Below are positions 1 through 6,290 of a DNA stretch of 10,515 nucleotides, in pieces. Where the stretch lies: contig CAMMCS010000059.1 in the NCBI GenBank assembly GCA_946494635.1, positions 1 to 10,515 on the forward strand. The letters run 5' to 3'. Made by a program: the position numbers and the translations under genes. Under the pieces are notes generated by a model. It was not told the origin of the DNA. It saw only the letters and a program-made list of their open reading frames with translations, and searched no databases. The first letter of the stretch is position 1. Every line of letters starts with the position of its first letter. Source of the DNA: an uncultured Oscillibacter sp. GTDB lineage: Bacteria; Bacillota; Clostridia; Oscillospirales; Oscillospiraceae.

Positions 1-1074
1 GACCGGGTAGGCCGGCTGGCGGTGTGCATGATCCTCTTCTGCCTGGAGATGTCCGTGTGCGCCCTGCTGGACACCTATGTGGAGCGGATCAACCGGGATG
101 CGCTCTATGATGTGCTGGTACGCATGGCCCGCCCGCTGGTGTTCGGCCCGCTGTGGCTGCTGCTGCGCCGCCGCCTGCCCCGGGAGCCGGTGGCGCTCTC
201 CCGGCGGCTGTGGAAGCTGGTGCTGGGCCTGGCGGCCATGCCCCTGTGCGCCCTGGTCGCCGTGGTGCTGCTGACCTTCCGGCGGTACGAGTCCGCCGAG
301 GTCTATGCCGTGGCCATGAACCAGGGCATGGTGGTGCTGCCCTTCGCGCTGCTGACCTCCCTGGTGCTGCTGCTGGCCATCCTGACTCTGGCCGACCACG
401 AGCGGCTGGAGCAGGCTGGCCGCCTGGCGGGCCTGCGGGAGGTCTACTACCAGGGCCTGCGGCAGCAGGAGACCCAGGTGCGCCGTCTCCGCCACGACCT
501 GCGGAACCATCTGACAGCGGTCCGGGGCCTTCTGGAGCAGGGGGATGAGCAGGGGGCCATCCGCTATCTGGACCAGGTCACCGGCTCCCCGGCTCTCCGG
601 GGGACCCGGCGCCTGTGTGAAAATGAAGCGGCCAACGCCGTCCTCACCGCCAAGGCGGAGGCCATGGAACGGGAGGGGATCGCCGCGGACTTTGCCGTCT
701 CCCTGCCGGCAGAGCTGCCGGTGGCGGACATGGACCTGTGCGCCCTGCTGGGCAATGCCCTGGACAACGCCATCGAGGGGAGCCAGGGTAAGGCGGACCG
801 GCAGGTCACCGTCCGCTGCAAGGCGGACAAGGGCCTCTTCATGCTGCGGGTGGAGAACACCCTGGGCGGCGAGGTGAAGCCGGATCTTGTCACCACCAAG
901 GCGGACAAGGCCGCCCACGGCTTCGGCATCCCCGGGATGCGGGAGATCGCGGAGCGCTACGGCGGCACCCTGGATGCCGGGGTGCGGGAGGGCCGGTTCG
1001 AGCTGGTGGTATGCCTGCGGGCAGAACCTCCCCGGCAGGGCGGGGAAGGCGCCGCTGCGGCAGGGAGGCCGTAG
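1..1074 (+). CDS. Membrane sensor histidine kinase, GHKL/AgrC-like (5' partial)
   Basis: The frame is open from base 1, so the true start probably lies upstream; the GTG at 22 is only the first possible start inside the window, and residues below are numbered from it. Seen: hydrophobic, membrane-like segments at about 1-20, 64-86 and 103-123, then a linker rich in Arg, Gln and Glu (about 125-157), an H-box RHDLRNHL with the candidate phospho-acceptor His158, an N-box GNALDNAIEG (Asn245 and Asn249), and a G-box GFGIPGM (300-306) followed by YGGTL. This is the HPK10/GHKL layout of AgrC- and CitA-like kinases, which sense an extracellular or membrane signal, often a peptide, and phosphorylate a response regulator. 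The missing N-terminus probably carries more membrane helices. The partner regulator is not in the window and may lie just upstream. A GC hairpin begins 16 nt after the stop. Family call firm; signal unknown. Confidence 0.88.
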   Translation, partial: DRVGRLAVCMILFCLEMSVCALLDTYVERINRDALYDVLVRMARPLVFGPLWLLLRRRLPREPVALSRRLWKLVLGLAAMPLCALVAVVLLTFRRYESAEVYAVAMNQGMVVLPFALLTSLVLLLAILTLADHERLEQAGRLAGLREVYYQGLRQQETQVRRLRHDLRNHLTAVRGLLEQGDEQGAIRYLDQVTGSPALRGTRRLCENEAANAVLTAKAEAMEREGIAADFAVSLPAELPVADMDLCALLGNALDNAIEGSQGKADRQVTVRCKADKGLFMLRVENTLGGEVKPDLVTTKADKAAHGFGIPGMREIAERYGGTLDAGVREGRFELVVCLRAEPPRQGGEGAAAAGRP

Positions 1075-1090
1075 CGGCGCGGAAGCGGGG

Positions 1091-1122
1091 CAGCGGCCCC
1101 CGGCGTTTGCCGGGGGCCGCTG
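1091..1122. terminator. GC hairpin between convergent genes, likely bidirectional terminator
   Basis: A perfect 14-bp stem (arms 1091-1104 and 1109-1122, loop GTTT) lies between the stop of the histidine kinase gene (+, 1074) and the stop of the GNAT gene (-, 1124). It starts only one base after the GNAT stop codon on the minus strand. The T-tract is poor on both strands (TTCATTGCTGTT on +), so its terminator role rests on the position and stem strength. It could also protect the 3' ends of both transcripts. Confidence 0.6.
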
Positions 1123-1123
1123 T

Positions 1124-1516
1124 TCATTGCTGTTGGAGGGAGCCCGGGCGAAGCTCAAAAGCGGTCAGGCTCCGCCGGCATCCGTTTTTCTCATAGAACG
1201 CCTCTGCCTCCGGCTGGGCGCCGAAGTACAGCAGCGTGGGCGTATTCTCCCCGGCCAGCCGGAGGAGCCTGCTGCCGACGCCCCGGCGCTGATACGCCGG
1301 CAGCACCAGAAGCTCCGTGATGGTGCCGAAAATGCATCCGTCCGTAAGGATCCGCAGGCAGCCCGCCAGCCGCCCGCCGGCCCAGGCAGTGATGTTCAGC
1401 GTCCGCCCCAGAGCCGCCCCGGTCTTTTCCGCGTCATAGTCCCCCGGCCAGACCTGATTCACCAGCTCCAGAAACTGCTCCGCCGAAAGGGCCCGGTCAT
1501 CCACGATATATTCCAT
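1124..1516 (-). CDS. GNAT family N-acetyltransferase
   Basis: 130 residues, a normal length for a single-domain GNAT enzyme, which moves an acetyl group from acetyl-CoA to an amine on a small molecule or protein. Seen: the acetyl-CoA binding motif A ending in QRRGVGSRLL (residues 76-85, matching Q/RxxGxG/A) after the strand TELLVLPAY, and the C-terminal FYEKNGC (107-113) typical of motif B. The ATG at 1516 is chosen because AGGAGG (1525-1530) sits 8 nt before it; the frame stays open to 1564, but that extension has no comparable RBS and overlaps the nfo stop. It follows nfo by 44 nt on the same strand and is probably its operon partner. The substrate cannot be told from the sequence. Confidence 0.87.
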   Translation of the reverse strand: MEYIVDDRALSAEQFLELVNQVWPGDYDAEKTGAALGRTLNITAWAGGRLAGCLRILTDGCIFGTITELLVLPAYQRRGVGSRLLRLAGENTPTLLYFGAQPEAEAFYEKNGCRRSLTAFELRPGSLQQQ

Positions 1517-1560
1517 AGCGATATCCTCCTGTGCATCTTGCGCTTTCCCGGCCGGCGGCG

Positions 1561-2394
1561 TCACGCCTCCGCGATCTCCCGCATCAGCGCGATCTCCCGG
1601 GCGTAGCCGGGCAGGTCGTTGGGGGTCTCCAGGCAGAAGGGCAGGCCCTGCAGCGCCGGATGGCGGACGATTCGCCCCAGGGCCTCCAGCCCGATGGTCC
1701 CCTCTCCCAGGCAGGCGTGGCGGTCCTTGCGGCTGCCGGGGGGATTTTTGCTGTCATTTAAGTGGATGGCCTTCAGGCGGCGGAGGCCGATGATCCGGTC
1801 GAATTCCGCCAGCACCCCGTCCAGGTCGTGGATGATGTCGTACCCGGCGTCGGACACATGGCAGGTGTCCAGGCAGACTCCCATCTTGTCAGAGCACTCC
1901 ACCCGGTCCAGGATGGCCCGCAGCTCCTCAAAGCGGCCGCCCACCTCGCTGCCCTTGCCGGCCATGGTCTCCAGCAGGACGGTGGTGGACTGGTCCGGCC
2001 GGAGGATGGCATTGAGGCCGTCCGCGATCAGGGCTATGCCGGCCTCCGTCCCCTGGCCCACATGGCTGCCGGGGTGGAAGTTGTAGTACTGTCCCGGCAG
2101 ATGCTCCAGCCGGCGGAGATCGTCCGCCATGGTCTCCCGGGCAAAGGCGCGGTTTTTCTCCTCCGTGCCGCAGAGGTTCAGGGTGTAGGGGGCGTGGGCG
2201 ACAATGGGGCCAAAGCCGCGCTGCCCCAGCAGCTCCCGCAGGGCCGCGGCGTCCGCCTCGTCCAGATCCTTGGCCCGGCTGCCCCGGGGATTGCGGGTGA
2301 AGAATTGAAAGGTGTTGGCCCCCAGCTCCAGCGCCTGGCGGCCCATGGCCGCAAAGCCCTTGGAGGAGGAGAGATGGCATCCGATATACAGCAT
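1561..2394 (-). CDS. nfo: Endonuclease IV (apurinic/apyrimidinic endonuclease)
   Basis: 277 residues, the usual bacterial length. Endonuclease IV is a tri-zinc TIM-barrel enzyme that cuts the DNA backbone 5' to abasic sites and cleans blocked 3' ends in base excision repair; it acts in the cytoplasm without magnesium. Seen: every ligand position known from the E. coli enzyme has its counterpart: His67, His107 (NFHPGSH), Glu142 (LLETMAG), Asp176 and His179 (LDTCHVSDAGYD), His211 (HLNDSK), Asp224 and His226 (DRHACLGEG), Glu256 (CLETPND). The start ATG at 2394 has GGGAGG (2401-2406) 6 nt upstream. A GC hairpin (2412-2432) and an extended -10 box (2445-2453) lie before it. The GNAT gene follows 44 nt downstream. 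No oddities; function is near certain. Confidence 0.97.
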   Translation of the reverse strand: MLYIGCHLSSSKGFAAMGRQALELGANTFQFFTRNPRGSRAKDLDEADAAALRELLGQRGFGPIVAHAPYTLNLCGTEEKNRAFARETMADDLRRLEHLPGQYYNFHPGSHVGQGTEAGIALIADGLNAILRPDQSTTVLLETMAGKGSEVGGRFEELRAILDRVECSDKMGVCLDTCHVSDAGYDIIHDLDGVLAEFDRIIGLRRLKAIHLNDSKNPPGSRKDRHACLGEGTIGLEALGRIVRHPALQGLPFCLETPNDLPGYAREIALMREIAEA

Positions 2395-2411
2395 GGCAGA
2401 CCTCCCGGAAT

Positions 2412-2432
2412 CCCCGGCGGACTGTGCCGGGG
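2412..2432 (-). promoter_or_regulatory. GC stem-loop at the 5' end of the nfo leader
   Basis: A 7-bp stem CCCCGGC/GCCGGGG (arms 2412-2418 and 2426-2432) with a 7-nt loop lies between the predicted start of transcription (about 2438) and the Shine-Dalgarno sequence (2401-2406). It would form close to the 5' end of the mRNA, where it could stabilise the transcript or affect ribosome loading. No known riboswitch is recognised. Confidence 0.4.
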
Positions 2433-2444
2433 AGATGTATGCCT

Positions 2445-2453
2445 ATCATACCA
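2445..2453 (-). promoter_or_regulatory. Extended -10 promoter of the nfo-GNAT unit
   Basis: On the minus strand the motif TGGTATGAT (TGn plus a 5/6 match to TATAAT) lies about 50 bases upstream of the nfo ATG. No good -35 box is seen at 16-18 bp, which fits an extended -10 promoter. Predicted transcription start is near 2438. Confidence 0.45.
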
Positions 2454-2625
2454 CAGACAGGCGCCGGAGGCACCGGCAAAAGCAACAAAATCCAGCGGAG
2501 CGGGCAGCCCCTCCCGGCCAAAAGCAAGGCGGCGGAGACCCCGGGCCGGAGTCCCCGCCTGTATCATCATGTTTATCGGATCATGCCGGGCGCCGGAAAA
2601 CCGGCGGCTTCGCCCGGCGGAAGCC

Positions 2626-2787
2626 TCAGATGTCTTTGGAAAATGGGCCGGCGTCATGTCCGGCGATGTACAATTCCTCCGCCTTCTGCTGGGCGTCAAT
2701 CAGTCTGGCCCGCAGCCGGCGCAGGGATTCTTCAGCGTCGGTGATGGCGTTGAAGAGCACCAGATACTCCTTGGAAAGATTCTGCAT
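2626..2787 (-). CDS. Small helical protein of unknown function (53 aa)
   Basis: Starts MQNLSKEYLVLFNAITDAEE and ends AGHDAGPFSKDI. I do not recognise a named family. Seen: residues 1-40 look like one or two amphipathic helices, with leucines at about heptad spacing and many charged residues (ESLRRLRARLIDAQQKAEEL), so a coiled coil or a helical hairpin is likely. No signal peptide, membrane segment or cysteine. The start is supported by an RBS-like AAAGGGTG (2796-2803) 8 nt upstream and a -10-like TATGAT at 2835-2840. Codon choice is like that of the neighbouring genes (G or C in most third positions), which supports real coding. It is monocistronic, between the P-II-like gene terminator and the nfo promoter. 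A short regulatory or protein-binding role is possible but unproven. Confidence 0.72.
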   Translation of the reverse strand: MQNLSKEYLVLFNAITDAEESLRRLRARLIDAQQKAEELYIAGHDAGPFSKDI

Positions 2788-2809
2788 GTTGTATTCACCC
2801 TTTCTAATT

Positions 2810-2826
2810 CTCCCAAGATATGGGAG
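2810..2826 (-). promoter_or_regulatory. Short inverted repeat in the leader of the small gene
   Basis: CTCCCA (2810-2815) and TGGGAG (2821-2826) form a 6-bp inverted repeat with a 5-nt spacer. It falls just downstream of the -10-like TATGAT (2835-2840), at the expected 5' end of the transcript. It could be an RNA hairpin or a protein-binding operator. Confidence 0.35.
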
Positions 2827-2834
2827 CTGCCTTT

Positions 2835-2840
2835 ATCATA
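2835..2840 (-). promoter_or_regulatory. Possible -10 box of the small gene
   Basis: TATGAT on the minus strand, 47 bases upstream of the ATG at 2787, with no convincing -35 box. Three GACAG copies lie further upstream at 2861-2884. The 5/6 match and the position before a single small gene are the only support. Confidence 0.35.
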
Positions 2841-2860
2841 CACGAACCCGCAGGGAGTTT

Positions 2861-2884
2861 CTGTCTGAATCTGTCGAGACTGTC
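2861..2884. repeat. Three CTGTC/GACAG repeats upstream of the small gene
   Basis: CTGTC (+ strand) occurs at 2861, 2871 and 2880, a spacing of 10 and 9 bp, close to one helical turn. The cluster sits upstream of the candidate -10 box of the minus-strand small gene, where an activator or repressor might bind. The motif is short, so chance is possible. Confidence 0.35.
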
Positions 2885-2913
2885 GGGGTTTTGAAAAAAA
2901 TTGAGGGAACCTG

Positions 2914-2943
2914 CACAATCCACCGGAATTTCTGGGGATTGTG
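2914..2943. repeat. Inverted repeat in an AT-rich spacer
   Basis: CACAATCC (2914-2921) and GGATTGTG (2936-2943) form an 8-bp perfect inverted repeat with a 14-bp spacer, flanked by A-runs on both sides (2893-2899 and 2944-2949). It lies between the P-II-like gene terminator and the small gene. It may be an operator or a second, weak terminator; no gene is seen in the spacer 2841-2998. Confidence 0.4.
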
Positions 2944-2998
2944 AAAAAACGCCGTCCTTTTTCGGGAAATCTGACGTCCTTTTGCCCCGTGCGGCCGC

Positions 2999-3033
2999 AA
3001 AAACGCGGACCCGCGCATTTTGCGCGGGCCCGC
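2999..3033 (-). terminator. Rho-independent terminator of the DUF1538/P-II-like operon
   Basis: On the minus strand, a 13-bp stem (arms 3021-3033 and 3005-3017, one G-U pair) with a three-base loop is followed, after one G, by five Ts (2999-3003). It begins 18 nt after the stop of the P-II-like gene. Strong match to an intrinsic terminator. Confidence 0.88.
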
Positions 3034-3051
3034 GGGGATGGTTCGGTTTTC

Positions 3052-3723
3052 TCAGGCCTCTTCCTGGTCCAGGGTCCGCAGGCCTGCGACGCTCTCCACC
3101 GGCAGGGAGAATACCAGGGCCTGGGCCGGGGTCTGGGCGCCGGCCTTGGACATGATGGCTTTCATGATGGCGTTCTTGGTCTCATTTTTGGTCAGGATCA
3201 GCAGAATCTCCCGCTCCGACGCGATGGACACGCCGAAAAACTTCCTGGCAAGCTCCATGCCGGTGCCCTTGGCGTGAAGCACCGTGCCGCCGGCGGCGCC
3301 GGCCTCCCGGGCCGCATCCATTACCTGGTCAGTAGCTCCCTGATTGGCAATCACGATGATCAGATTATGGGTGATCTCCCGTTCCATAGCAGCTTCTCCC
3401 TCCTGTCCGTGCAGCAGATATTCTTTTGCGGTGGTCCCGCCGATACTGTTCACCGGCAGCGTCATTAAAATCCCCTGGCCGGGCACATCCAGCCACAGCT
3501 CCCGGGCCGCCTGCCGGACCATTTTGGGAGAACGGGGTGCCACGCAGAACAGCACAGCCTTCTCCGTGGCCTCCAGCCCCAGGAAGTCCAGCACCTCCGT
3601 GGCAGCGGTGCCCTGGCCCAGGGCCGTCAGCACCAGGGGAATCCCGTGGGAGCGGAACCAGTCGGAAAACGCCTCGGACCGGGTCCGGTCCGTGATGGTA
3701 ATGATCAGGTCAACGCCCTGCAT
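3052..3723 (-). CDS. Tandem P-II-like regulator protein
   Basis: 223 residues, about twice the length of a classical P-II protein (about 112). Seen: two halves that resemble each other, residues 5-96 (LIITITD ... GQGTAATEVLDFLGL ... LMTLPVNSIGG) and 120-215 (NLIIVIANQGA ... KGTGMELARKFFGV ... VFSLPVESVAGL). Each half has the strand-helix-strand pattern of the ferredoxin-like P-II fold, so this is a fused P-II-like dimer. Classical P-II proteins (GlnB/GlnK) bind ATP, ADP and 2-oxoglutarate and control transporters and enzymes by docking a T-loop; here the T-loop regions are short, so the ligand is unknown. The start ATG at 3723 has GGAGAGGAGA 8 nt upstream. It follows the DUF1538 gene by 40 nt, which suggests that it regulates that membrane protein. 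Fold call good; nitrogen role unproven. Confidence 0.82.
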   Translation of the reverse strand: MQGVDLIITITDRTRSEAFSDWFRSHGIPLVLTALGQGTAATEVLDFLGLEATEKAVLFCVAPRSPKMVRQAARELWLDVPGQGILMTLPVNSIGGTTAKEYLLHGQEGEAAMEREITHNLIIVIANQGATDQVMDAAREAGAAGGTVLHAKGTGMELARKFFGVSIASEREILLILTKNETKNAIMKAIMSKAGAQTPAQALVFSLPVESVAGLRTLDQEEA

Positions 3724-3763
3724 AGCGGTATCTCCTCTCCTTGTGATGTGGGTGCTGCGCCTC

Positions 3764-5317
3764 TCACAACTCGATAATCTCCTCTTCGGCGGCAGGGGCA
3801 GGGGACGGGGCAGGCGCCCGCCGCAGCTTGTACTGATACAGAAGGCCCAGCATCTGGATGGTCAGCAGGGGGGTCATGGCCACCATGGACACCACGCCGA
3901 AGGCGTCCGTCACCACATTGCCGCCCAGGGCCTCGCAGGCCCCCTGGGCAAAGGGCAGCAGGAAGGTGGCCGTCATGGGGCCGGAGGCCACGCCGCCGGA
4001 GTCAAAGGCGATGGCGGTGAAGATCTTGGGCACGAAAAAGGACATGACAATGGCGGCCAGATAGCCCGGCACCACCAGATAGAAAATGGAGATCCCGGTC
4101 ATCACACGGAACATGGCCAGGCCGATGGAAACCGCCACGCCGATGGAGAGGCTGGTGCTCATGGCCTTGCCGGGAATGGCGCCGGAGGTGATCTCCTCCA
4201 CCTGTTTGTTCAGCACATGGACCGCAGGCTCCGCCTGTACGATGAACCAGCCCATCAGCATGCCAATGGGGATCAGGACCCAATTCCACTCCAGCGCCGC
4301 GATCTGCCGGCTGATGGAGCTGGCGGCGGGGAGAAAGCCCACATTGGCGCCGGTGAGAAACAGCACCAGGCCCACATCAGTATATAGGATTCCCACCAGG
4401 ATTTTCAAGACCTTTTTCCGCCGCAGCCGCAGGGAAATCACCTGGAACACGGCAAAAAACACCGCGATGGGTGCCAGGCACACCGCAACCTCCCACAGGT
4501 AGGCCGGCAGCTCCACCTGGAACAGCTGCCAGAGGGCCCGGCTGTCCGCCACCGCCGGGATCTCCGCCGGCGTGTATACCCCGGCCCCCGGAAAGACCAG
4601 GGACAGCACCATCACCGCCAGGATGGGGCCGATGGAGCACAGGGCCACCAGGCCGAAGCTGTCCTGGGCGGCGTTTTCGTCGCTGCGGATGGAGGCCACG
4701 CCCACACCCAGCGCCATGATGAAAGGCACCGTCATGGGGCCGGTGGTGACGCCGCCGGAGTCAAAGGCAATGGCCAGGAAATCCGCAGGCACAAAGGCCG
4801 CCACGCCGAACACCGCGATGTAAAAGCACACCAGCATCCACTTCAGGGGGATCCGGAACAGAATCCGCAGCATGGCAATCACCAGGAAAATACCCACGCC
4901 CACAGCCACCGCCCCTACCAGGACGGCGTTGGGCACGCCGGGGACCTGTTCCGCCAGCACCTGCAGGTCCGGCTCTGAGATGGTGACAATGACGCCCATG
5001 AGAAATCCCACTGCCACGATCACCCACAGCTTCCGGGACCGGGTCATGGCGGCGCCCACCCGTTCGCCGATAGGCGTCATAGCCGTGTCAGCCCCCAGGG
5101 AAAACAGGGCGATGCCCAGGATCACCATGGCCGCGCCCAGAAGAAAGGCCAGCAGGGTCTCCGTGGGGATGGGGGCGGCGGTAAAGCTGAGGATCAGCAC
5201 GATCACCACGATGGGCACCACGGAGGCCAGCGCCTCCCGCAGCTTCTCCCACAAAATGATCTTGCTCTGCCCCAGCCGCTCCCGCCACTGGTCTCGTCTC
5301 TTCCACGGCAAACTCAT
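3764..5317 (-). CDS. DUF1538 family integral membrane protein, putative transporter
   Basis: 517 residues with about a dozen hydrophobic segments. It resembles the DUF1538 family, which has no settled function. Seen: a strong internal duplication. AFDSGGVTTGPMT (184-196) recurs as AFDSGGVASGPMT (437-449), and EPDLQVLAEQV (115-125) as EPAVHVLNKQV (363-373), an offset of about 250 residues. The acidic and glycine-rich repeated motifs inside membrane-like sequence resemble the substrate or ion sites of two-fold repeat transporters; transport is an inference. The C-terminus is a Pro/Ala linker ending in EEEIIEL. The P-II-like gene follows after 40 nt. Start is unsettled: ATG 5317 and GTG 5320 lie almost on top of the Shine-Dalgarno sequence GAGAGGTGAT, while TTG at 5311 has ideal spacing; the difference is only a few residues. 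Confidence 0.88.
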   Translation of the reverse strand: MSLPWKRRDQWRERLGQSKIILWEKLREALASVVPIVVIVLILSFTAAPIPTETLLAFLLGAAMVILGIALFSLGADTAMTPIGERVGAAMTRSRKLWVIVAVGFLMGVIVTISEPDLQVLAEQVPGVPNAVLVGAVAVGVGIFLVIAMLRILFRIPLKWMLVCFYIAVFGVAAFVPADFLAIAFDSGGVTTGPMTVPFIMALGVGVASIRSDENAAQDSFGLVALCSIGPILAVMVLSLVFPGAGVYTPAEIPAVADSRALWQLFQVELPAYLWEVAVCLAPIAVFFAVFQVISLRLRRKKVLKILVGILYTDVGLVLFLTGANVGFLPAASSISRQIAALEWNWVLIPIGMLMGWFIVQAEPAVHVLNKQVEEITSGAIPGKAMSTSLSIGVAVSIGLAMFRVMTGISIFYLVVPGYLAAIVMSFFVPKIFTAIAFDSGGVASGPMTATFLLPFAQGACEALGGNVVTDAFGVVSMVAMTPLLTIQMLGLLYQYKLRRAPAPSPAPAAEEEIIEL

Positions 5318-5356
5318 CACCTCTCTAAAAATTCAAGCAATTCCTATAGTTATTTT

Positions 5357-5365
5357 ATAATACCA
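5357..5365 (-). promoter_or_regulatory. Extended -10 promoter of the DUF1538 operon
   Basis: The minus-strand motif TGGTATTAT (TGn plus 5/6 of TATAAT) lies 40 bases before the start of the DUF1538 gene, in the most AT-rich part of the window (about 5325-5420). TTGCAA further upstream is too far away (21 bp) to be an ideal -35 box. The divergent methyltransferase promoter lies about 90 bp away, so the two units share this 168-bp region. Confidence 0.5.
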
Positions 5366-5449
5366 TAAATTTTGCTTTATTTGTTGCAAAAATTAATGAA
5401 TTTACGAAATCTTAACAATCGCGGCAGACTTCCATTTTCCTCCGATCTG

Positions 5450-5458
5450 TGCTATGCT
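5450..5458 (+). promoter_or_regulatory. Extended -10 promoter of the methyltransferase-patatin unit
   Basis: TGCTATGCT (TGn plus a TATAAT-like hexamer at 5453-5458) lies about 27 bases before the GTG start. No clear -35 box; TTCCAT at 5430-5435 has the right 17-bp spacing but a poor match. It would give a very short leader of about 20 nt. Confidence 0.4.
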
Positions 5459-5485
5459 GTACAAAACAGCTGAGGAGGCCCTTCT

Positions 5486-6241
5486 GTGAAAAAAAGCATT
5501 TACGATGAGGAAATCTTTTTTGAAAAATACGCGCAGATGGACCGCTCCCGCCTGGGCCTGGCCGGCGCCGGGGAGTGGCCGGCGCTCCGGTCCCTTCTGC
5601 CGGACTTTTCCGGCAAGCGGGTGCTGGACCTGGGCTGCGGCTACGGCTGGCACTGCGTCTATGCGGCGGAGCACGGTGCCGCCTCTGTCACAGGCGTGGA
5701 TCTTTCAGAGCGGATGTTGGCGGTGGCCAGGCAAAAGACCGCCTTTTCCAATGTGACCTATCTCCGCATGGACATGGCGGCCATCGCCTTCCCGCCGGAC
5801 AGCTTTGACGTGGCCCTCAGCTCTCTGGCCATCCACTACCTCCCCTCGTTCACAGATTTTCTGGAGCGGGTCCGGCAGTGTCTGGTGCCCGGCGGGGATC
5901 TGGTGTTCTCTGTGGAGCATCCCATCTTCACCGCCGCCGGCCCCCAGGACTGGTACTACGGCCTGGACGGTGCCCCTCTCCACTTTCCCGTGGACCGCTA
6001 TTTTGAGGAGGGGCCCCGAAACGCCAGGTTCCTGGAGGAGGATGTGCTGAAATATCACCGCACCCTCACCACCTATCTGGATGGGCTGCTCACCGGCGGC
6101 TTCCAGCTGCTGCGGGTGGTAGAGCCCCAGCCTCCGGCGGAGCTCCTGGATAAGCCGGGCATGCGGGATGAGCTCCGCCGGCCCATGATGCTGCTGGTGG
6201 CGGCGCGAAAGCTGCCGGCGCCCGCCGCAGCCCGCCCGTAA
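5486..6241 (+). CDS. Class I SAM-dependent methyltransferase
   Basis: 251 residues, typical for a Methyltransf_11-type enzyme, which moves a methyl group from S-adenosylmethionine to a substrate that cannot be told here. Seen: motif I VLDLGCGYGWH (46-56), the acidic end of strand 2 in GVDLSERML (70-78), RMDMAAIAF (94-102), motif IV FDVALSSLAIHYL (107-119) and LVPGGDLVFSVEHPIF (133-148). The region after residue 150, with DWYYGLDGAP and a Tyr-rich stretch, probably shapes the substrate pocket. It starts with GTG at 5486, supported by GAGGAGG (5472-5478) 7 nt upstream. The patatin gene follows after 49 nt, probably on the same transcript. Soluble, cytoplasmic. Family call firm; a small-molecule substrate is the best guess. 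Confidence 0.9.
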   Translation: MKKSIYDEEIFFEKYAQMDRSRLGLAGAGEWPALRSLLPDFSGKRVLDLGCGYGWHCVYAAEHGAASVTGVDLSERMLAVARQKTAFSNVTYLRMDMAAIAFPPDSFDVALSSLAIHYLPSFTDFLERVRQCLVPGGDLVFSVEHPIFTAAGPQDWYYGLDGAPLHFPVDRYFEEGPRNARFLEEDVLKYHRTLTTYLDGLLTGGFQLLRVVEPQPPAELLDKPGMRDELRRPMMLLVAARKLPAPAAARP

Positions 6242-6290
6242 CAAAATCGCCGCCTGACGCGGCTTCATAAAACAGAAAGGAAGGATTTCC

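Noticed and set aside
2585..2618. GC hairpin just after the small gene as its terminator
   Set aside because: Arms GCCGGGCG/CGCCCGGC pair, but there is no T-tract on the minus strand and the inner part pairs in competing ways; not strong enough to list as a terminator.
1762..2868. Open frame of 368 codons on the plus strand across nfo and the spacer
   Set aside because: It lies opposite nfo, which has all its catalytic residues, and the 53-residue gene. No RBS, no recognisable domain.
2700..2918. A 72-codon minus-strand frame overlapping the small gene
   Set aside because: The overlapping 53-codon frame has the RBS, a more protein-like helical composition and better codon use; this one is Cys/Pro/Ser-rich with no RBS.
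3344..4387. Open frame of 347 codons on the plus strand opposite the P-II-like and DUF1538 genes
   Set aside because: The translation is low-complexity and His/Gly-rich, a shadow of the membrane-protein codons.
6249..6263. GCCGC/GCGGC stem between the methyltransferase and patatin genes
   Set aside because: Only 5 bp with no T-run, so it is unlikely to stop transcription between the two genes.
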